Positions 58,929 through 64,000 of a DNA stretch of 64,000 nt are shown one piece after another; within the stretch, counting starts at the first letter, position 1; each line of letters starts with the position of its first letter. Below the pieces are notes generated by a model. That model did not search any database. It saw only the letters and a program-made list of their open reading frames with translations, and had not been told where the DNA came from. The stretch comes from Symsagittifera roscoffensis (taxonomy: Eukaryota; Xenacoelomorpha; Acoela; Convolutidae). The translations under genes and the position numbers were made by a program. The DNA lies in NCBI RefSeq assembly GCF_963678635.1, contig NC_087063.1, positions 84,615,574 through 84,679,573 of the forward strand, in the 5' to 3' direction.

Positions 58929-59260
58929 TCTGAAAATTGTATAATAACCATTTTTTCATGAAAAGCAAGATTTTCAGAATCTTGTTAAAACTTGTTTATA
59001 AACAAATTTATATTATTTAAGAGTACTTTTGCTCAATTTAAAGCACCCTGCTCAACAAAAACGAAAATTTAGTTTGGTGCTAATAAAATGGTTATCATAC
59101 AATTTCCATATTTAAAAATTGTAAGATAACCATTTTTTCATAAAAAGCAAGATGTTCCGAAACTTGTAAGAACTTGTTTTTAATCAAATTTAAAGTATTT
59201 AAGAGTGTTTTCTCTCAATTTAAAGCACCTTGCTCATCAAAAACGAGGTTTTAAAACCAG
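58921..59260 (+). repeat. Tandem duplication, ~182-bp period, two copies
   Basis: 'ataaccattttttcat', 'aaaagcaagat', 'tatttaagagt' and 'caatttaaagcacc' recur in order at an offset of about 182 bp. Confidence 0.8.
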
Positions 59261-60616
59261 GTTTTTTGCTCAGTTTTACTCGTCACAAATTGGTAGTTTA
59301 CGACGAGTCAAACTGAGATCTCGAAGTTCGGAGCCACACAGTTCCTCTTTTCCGAAAATGACTCGGGGTCGGGTTGAAGTTAGGGTTAGGGTTAGGGTTT
59401 TTTAAGAAGTATAATTTCACAATCTTTGGGAAACAGAATTGGCAAAAAAAAAACAAATTTCTAGCCACAACAATTCCCTTTGGATCAAACCTGAATAACT
59501 GATGCAATATTCGTCTTTGGGAAAACGAAACAAGTTTGCCCATCCATTTATCAAGTGATACTCATGATTTAACTCATTTTTTTTTCAAAATTACGGCCGA
59601 AAAATCGGTTTCAAAAGCTTTAAAATTGAACTGAGATATTTCCAGAATTCTCATTATGATTTGTTCAATGTTTTTAAACGTTCTCATTTTTTCCACTATT
59701 ATGGAGTTTCCTGAAACTCATTCGAAGCCAAAGAAAAATCAAAAAAGCTATAATTTTTTACAGGGATGAACGAAAGGCTAACAAATAGCCAAATTTTTTT
59801 TCCTAGTCAAAATGTTTTATTTTTAGGACATAAAAATAAAATGCAATTATAAGCTCTGAAAATGGTCCTAAAAAATTTTGTAGCTCAAGAGAAGCTCGAC
59901 CATACCAAATTTTTGAAATCCGTTAAGTTTTCGTTGAGAAATGATCTTTTTTCTGCTGTCAGTCATTCTGTTGTCAATGATTTTTTTTCTAGGACTTATA
60001 ACTTTATGAGCCAACTTTACCTTGAGTTGATTGTAGTTTCAATCAAAATACCAAAACTAGAGCTTTCTGAAGCCCTCCCATTTTTTACCAAATTAAAGAA
60101 ATTAAAGTGTCCTAATTCATGGGTTGAGCGTCAAATCATCTGGTTGCTTCTGATCTGTCCTGTGGAGGTGCGGTACAATAGATGTGTGTAGAAGAGAAAA
60201 TTTGCTATTTAAGTGCTTTCAAATTTGAATGCCCAGGGATCTTCCTTGAAATTTTGAGGCCATGCTATCCATCATCGGTTGCATCTTTTTCCGCAAACGC
60301 ATCTATGATTTTAACAATTTATTGAACCTAGGCGGAGTTCAATTGCAATTCAAAACTTCTAATTTGACAGTTACAATCTTCGATTTTTACTCAGTAAGAC
60401 ACTCAATCATTGCAACCCGAACTTATCCTGGTAATCATTCAAACTTTTTGCATCAGTAGGTTCTAGTTTCAAAGTTTCTTTTGAGAAAATTCTTTATCAA
60501 AAACGGTCACCATCCAATTTTCATAGATTCCGTTTTCACATTTCGCTGAATCAAACCAAAGCACTAACACATAATTATATGTTTCATCCTCTTGATTAAA
60601 ACAAAAAACTTCATTT
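59261..60616. other. AT-rich flank, no recognised gene
   Basis: Two modest plus-strand frames (59862-60191 from ATG, 109 codons; 60262-60459, 65 codons) have no family features I recognise. The first is leucine/phenylalanine-rich and may be a decayed coding fragment. A short telomere-like repeat lies at 59379-59400. Confidence 0.45.
59379..59400 (+). repeat. Three TTAGGG repeats
   Basis: 'gttagggttagggttagggt': three perfect copies of the animal telomere hexamer, an interstitial site too short to be a telomere. Confidence 0.9.
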
Positions 60617-60902
60617 AAGGTAGCTTTTGCTCCTACTGCTAGATATGGGCGGTTTAAGCGGTTTTCCAGCACGATTTGAGCGGTTCAAACCATTAAACCA
60701 ATTAAAACCAACAAAAAGGCCTGGAAAGGTAATGTGACGCTAATAGGCAGTTGAAATACTACCTGGGTTGACCTCCATATGCTTATCTTACATTCCTCGA
60801 CACCGAAAAGGCTCCTCTTACAATTTCCTACATCAAATGTAAAATGGAAAAAATTTTTTATCTTAGAGTTTCCATATAAAGGTAGCTTTTGCTCCTACTG
60901 CT
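60617..60902. mobile_element. 238-bp insertion with a 24-bp target duplication
   Basis: 'aaggtagcttttgctcctac' plus 'tgct' occurs exactly at 60617-60640 and again at 60879-60902. Between them (60641-60878) lies the short copy of the repeat also found at 58564. The exact 24-bp direct repeats mark a recent insertion. The element ends 'agagtttccatat' with no poly(A) and has no terminal inverted repeats, so the mechanism is unclear. Confidence 0.85.
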
Positions 60903-61829
60903 GAGGCTAAAAAAACTGAATAAAGCTAGTTCGCGAGCGGAAGAAACACCGTAGACATCTTTGGCGGCTAGAAGAACTGCTTGCGAAAATTGGCTATGCT
61001 TCTCTTTTGTTAGCTTACGAAAAAATTTTTTTAAAGTTTGACAGTCTTTTTCCAAAAAATCACTTCGCAAAAAACAAGGACTTGTACCCAAAGTGCAAAA
61101 ATTTTTTTGAAATTGACCTATAATTGTATCGTACTGCTTTCTTTTGGTCTATCGTAGAAAACATATCTGACAATTTTCCGTCTTCAGGCTTAGGCCATAG
61201 TTTGTTTCTGGTTTATTACAATGTGAAGGTCTCAAAGCCTTATCTTGTAGTCGACGGCTCGGTTTTCATCATCTATTTACCAAACGGTTATTTTGGATTC
61301 AAGCTTATTCCCTAGTGTCTGTATTGTTTCTGAAAAATGACGTGGAGCATCGGGATTACATTGTTGTGTTCAGTACTCCGACGCAAGAAAGACATTTCCG
61401 TTAAAAAGGTTACTCGGCATAATTCAGCATAGTTTTTCTATTGAGCGAATTAAATGCATTACTAAAATCAAATTTAAGTAACACTGAACACATCGGGTAT
61501 TCATCATACTCTATCAAGTTTCTAAAAGAAAATGTAGCAATTTCAGCTACCACATCCTACCTGAAAAGCTACCATATTCTACCCGTTTAGTACCACTTTC
61601 CACCTGAAAACTCCCAAAAAAAATTTGTCTCTCTGCAAGAGCCTTGCTTTCTGTGCAGTTAGACGCAATTTGTCTGCCCGTGTTGCCGAGGGCAGTCGGT
61701 CGAAAACCTCTATCTATTTTTATGAGGGCGATAAATTATGCTCCAAAAATGAGAAAGGTTTTGGCTGTTTGGGTACTTTACCTTCAGCTCCAAGGTTTAG
61801 GATAAGTAAAAGTGTTAGGATATGTAAGC
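60903..61829. other. AT-rich flank, no recognised gene
   Basis: Short frames at 61124-61315 (+), 60858-61091 (-) and 61625-61864 (+) show no known domain. Nothing else was seen. Confidence 0.45.
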
Positions 61830-62345
61830 GACTTGAAGAAATTGAGCCACGTATTCCCGTTTGATTTAGAAAATAAGTTTTTTCAAAATAACTTGGGGAT
61901 TAATTTTGTCCGGACCAATTTCCTATCCATTTGGAAAAGATATAATTCCTTTATACACTTCGCAGTCAGTTACGAAAAAGCTATCGACGTTTTCCGTGTT
62001 TGGGGAATTTATATCAGCTCTTTTTAGGTGTTAAGATATAAAATTTTTGTAGTTTTGAAGTTGGTAGTCGAGAAAGGTGCGATTTTGTCATCCGAATTGG
62101 CCAGTTTTGTTCCTCCCTTTCGGTTACCCTGAGTTAATTTTCCTTCAGGACGGGATTGAGGCAGTGAACCAATATTGGCTCTAATTTTTTGTTTGTTGTG
62201 AAGCTCATAGCTGTCGTTTGCTTACGACCACATCTTTTGGGTTGTTCAAGAAAAACAAGAGAGACGTCAGGGAATTCAGCTAATAAGTAAATTTATGTAC
62301 TTTGTAGAGAAAATCATCCATAGTACCCTAAAGATTTCTGCCAAG
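61830..62345 (+). repeat. 516-bp direct repeat, left copy
   Basis: Near-identical to 63409-63925; homology starts 'gacttgaagaaattgagc' and ends 'gatttctgccaag' in both. Both copies keep an open frame reading …FPFDL…NLGINFV…TNFLSIWKRYN…AIDVFRVWGIYISSF, about 60 residues, with some amino-acid changes but no stop. Product unknown. Confidence 0.85.
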
Positions 62346-62396
62346 TCATTACCAATTGAAGTATTAATGACAATTTTTACATTAGCACACATAAGA

Positions 62397-63408
62397 CAAT
62401 GAAAAAAATTGAAGAAAGGAAAATCAAAACATGAGCATTTTAATGTTTTTGTGAATGAAATTAAAACAAACAGTGCAAAACTGTGCAATTATGAGTTTTT
62501 CAACAATCGGGTCATAGTTTTTCATTGTTTTCCTGCCAAGATAAAAAAAGCAATTCAAATATCTAAAAAAACGTAAGTCCTACTCTGACAAAAGAACACT
62601 TAGAAAAAAGAGCGTGAAATTTCACCAACCTCTTGGTCATTTTTGTCACGCAAAAAGGGCCTAAAATGAAATCTAAAAGTTCCGGCAAAGACTTAGCTGG
62701 AGGATAGCTATAACATTTTTCCGCTAGTGTTTTTAGTAGAGGAGATCCAATTAAATTACTCATCAATAAATGTCAACAAATAAAAAATTTTCCAATTTCT
62801 TTTTGTGCAGCCAAGAAGCAGAATAATCAAATCTTACAAAAATACATATGAGTTTACTGGATAAATACAATGCTTCAATTATTTTTACACCGAACTCAAA
62901 AAAATCCAGTGATTTCTTAACGTTATGGTGATCAAACTTGAGTCCAGTAAAAAGATTTGCTTTAGGTATAGATTTCCAAAAGTATAGGTTTCCAAATGTT
63001 GAATTTTGTCATACTTGCTTGGTTTTTTTCAACATTCATGCTAACCCCAATTCCTTCCAGGCATTTTTCACTTCATTGAACTTTAGCCTCTAATTTTTAC
63101 GCAATCAATCCAAAACTATCATGACAATTGATTTTAATGCTCGCAATTATGACATTTCTAAAAGTTATTCATTAATTAAGTCAAATGATGCACGCATCGA
63201 AGGATTTAACCAACTCAAAGAACAATTTCCTGATTAATTGTACTCTGTTGATTTCACACTCAAGAATGATTGTTGTGATTATACACATTATGACAAACAG
63301 CAGAAAAATTTTCCGCGCTTAGATTATGTTTTAATGAATTTCAAAACAGGTTTTGATTTTATGCGAGGAATTTAAGCTTCGCTTGCGTGACCTTCTGATA
63401 TTTACTCT
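62397..63408 (+). pseudogene. Ancient relic of the array LINE (ORF1 tail and endonuclease)
   Basis: A strongly diverged copy of the same element family. 'aaattaaaacaaacagtg', 'caacctcttggtca' and 'gggcctaaaatgaaatctaa' match the ORF1 tail. From about 62770 it follows the ORF2 start and endonuclease: 'gagtttactggataaa', 'cattgattttaatgctcgc' (GDFN position, now IDFN), 'gattatacacattatgac', and the end 'gtgaccttctgatatttac'. It has many indels and stops. The family was therefore in this locus well before the array expanded. Confidence 0.85.
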
Positions 63409-63925
63409 GACTTGAAGAAATTGAGCAACGTATTCCCGTTTGATTTAGGAAATAATTTTTTTTTTAAAAACTTGGGGATTAATTTTGTCTGGACCAATTT
63501 CCTATCCATTTGGAAAAGATATAATTGCTTTATACACTTCGCAGTCAGTTACGAAAAAGCTATCGATGTTTTCCGTGTTTGGGGAATTTATATCAGCTCT
63601 TTTTAGGTGTTAAGATATAAAATTTTTGTAGTTTTGAAGCTAGTAGTCGAGAGAGGTGCGATTTTGTCATCTGAATTGGCCAGTTATGTTCCTCCTTTTC
63701 GGTTTCCCTCAGTTAATTTTCCTTCAGGACGGGATTGGGGCAGTGAACCAATATTGGCTCTGATTTTTTTGTTTGTTGTGAAGCTCATAGCTGTCGTTTG
63801 CTTACGACCACATCTTTTGGGTTGTTCAAGAAAAACAAGAGAGACGTCAGGGAATTCAGCTAATAAGTAAAATTTTGTACATTGTAGAGAAAATCATCCA
63901 TAATACCCTAAAGATTTCTGCCAAG
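63409..63925 (+). repeat. 516-bp direct repeat, right copy
   Basis: Starts immediately where the LINE relic ends. Flanks on both outer sides differ from those of the left copy, so the homologous block is exactly this length; ends show no TG…CA or inverted repeat. The 75 bases after it (63926-64000) show nothing recognisable. Confidence 0.85.
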
Positions 63926-64000
63926 GGAACCAAGTGAGTTCTTAGGTGCCCTCTTGAACAACAGTACTTTAGAAATGGCTGTATTTACATAATTGTCTAG

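Noticed and set aside
59379-59400. Chromosome end or telomere
   Set aside because: Only three TTAGGG units with ordinary sequence on both sides.

Overview
Eukaryotic, almost certainly animal, nuclear DNA. It is AT-rich, with long gene-free stretches, microsatellites, foldback and terminal-inverted-repeat elements, and non-LTR retrotransposons. The only recognisable host gene is an axonemal one, DRC3 (LRRC48). Nothing in the window fixes the species.

Layout. (1) 1-8332: gene-poor AT-rich DNA with several diverged copies of one dispersed repeat, a perfect 169-bp palindrome (3477-3645), an imperfect hAT-like inverted pair (4088-4202) and simple repeats. (2) 8333-10040, minus strand: DRC3, an uninterrupted 525-codon frame with a probable 116-bp intron in its 5'UTR. 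(3) 10041-14934: minisatellite-like blocks built on GGATTCCGCAAA-type words, a small hAT-like remnant, and a large foldback element (about 13670-14415) carrying a Penelope/hammerhead-like motif. (4) 14935-58532: a 43.6-kb array, all in one orientation, of eight copies of one LINE interleaved with a second module called X here. (5) 58533-64000: AT-rich flank with a short element bounded by a 24-bp target-site duplication, an old diverged relic of the same LINE, and 516-bp direct repeats.

The array. The LINE encodes ORF1 (413 codons when whole; RRM-like fold plus a variant zinc knuckle) and ORF2 (APE-type endonuclease, reverse transcriptase with FSKAFD, RQGCPLS and YADD motifs, C-terminal CCHC). 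It looks most like the L1/Tx1 group. ORF2 carries the same frame lesions in essentially every copy, and deletion junctions recur at several sites. The array therefore appears to have grown by DNA-level duplication of already broken copies rather than by repeated insertion. A 9-kb stretch starting near 20871 recurs about 22.65 kb downstream; smaller duplications have offsets of about 6.43 and 5.95 kb.

Module X (about 1.4-1.6 kb) is joined on its left to the first ~83 codons of ORF1 and, in its complete copies, on its right to the last ~45 bp of ORF2 plus the LINE UTR. That is the structure expected of a chimeric non-autonomous element with a LINE head and a LINE tail. Each UTR carries three evenly spaced GGATAC-NNN-GTATCC-type hairpins. 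This composite satellite-like LINE/X array is the most unusual system in the window.
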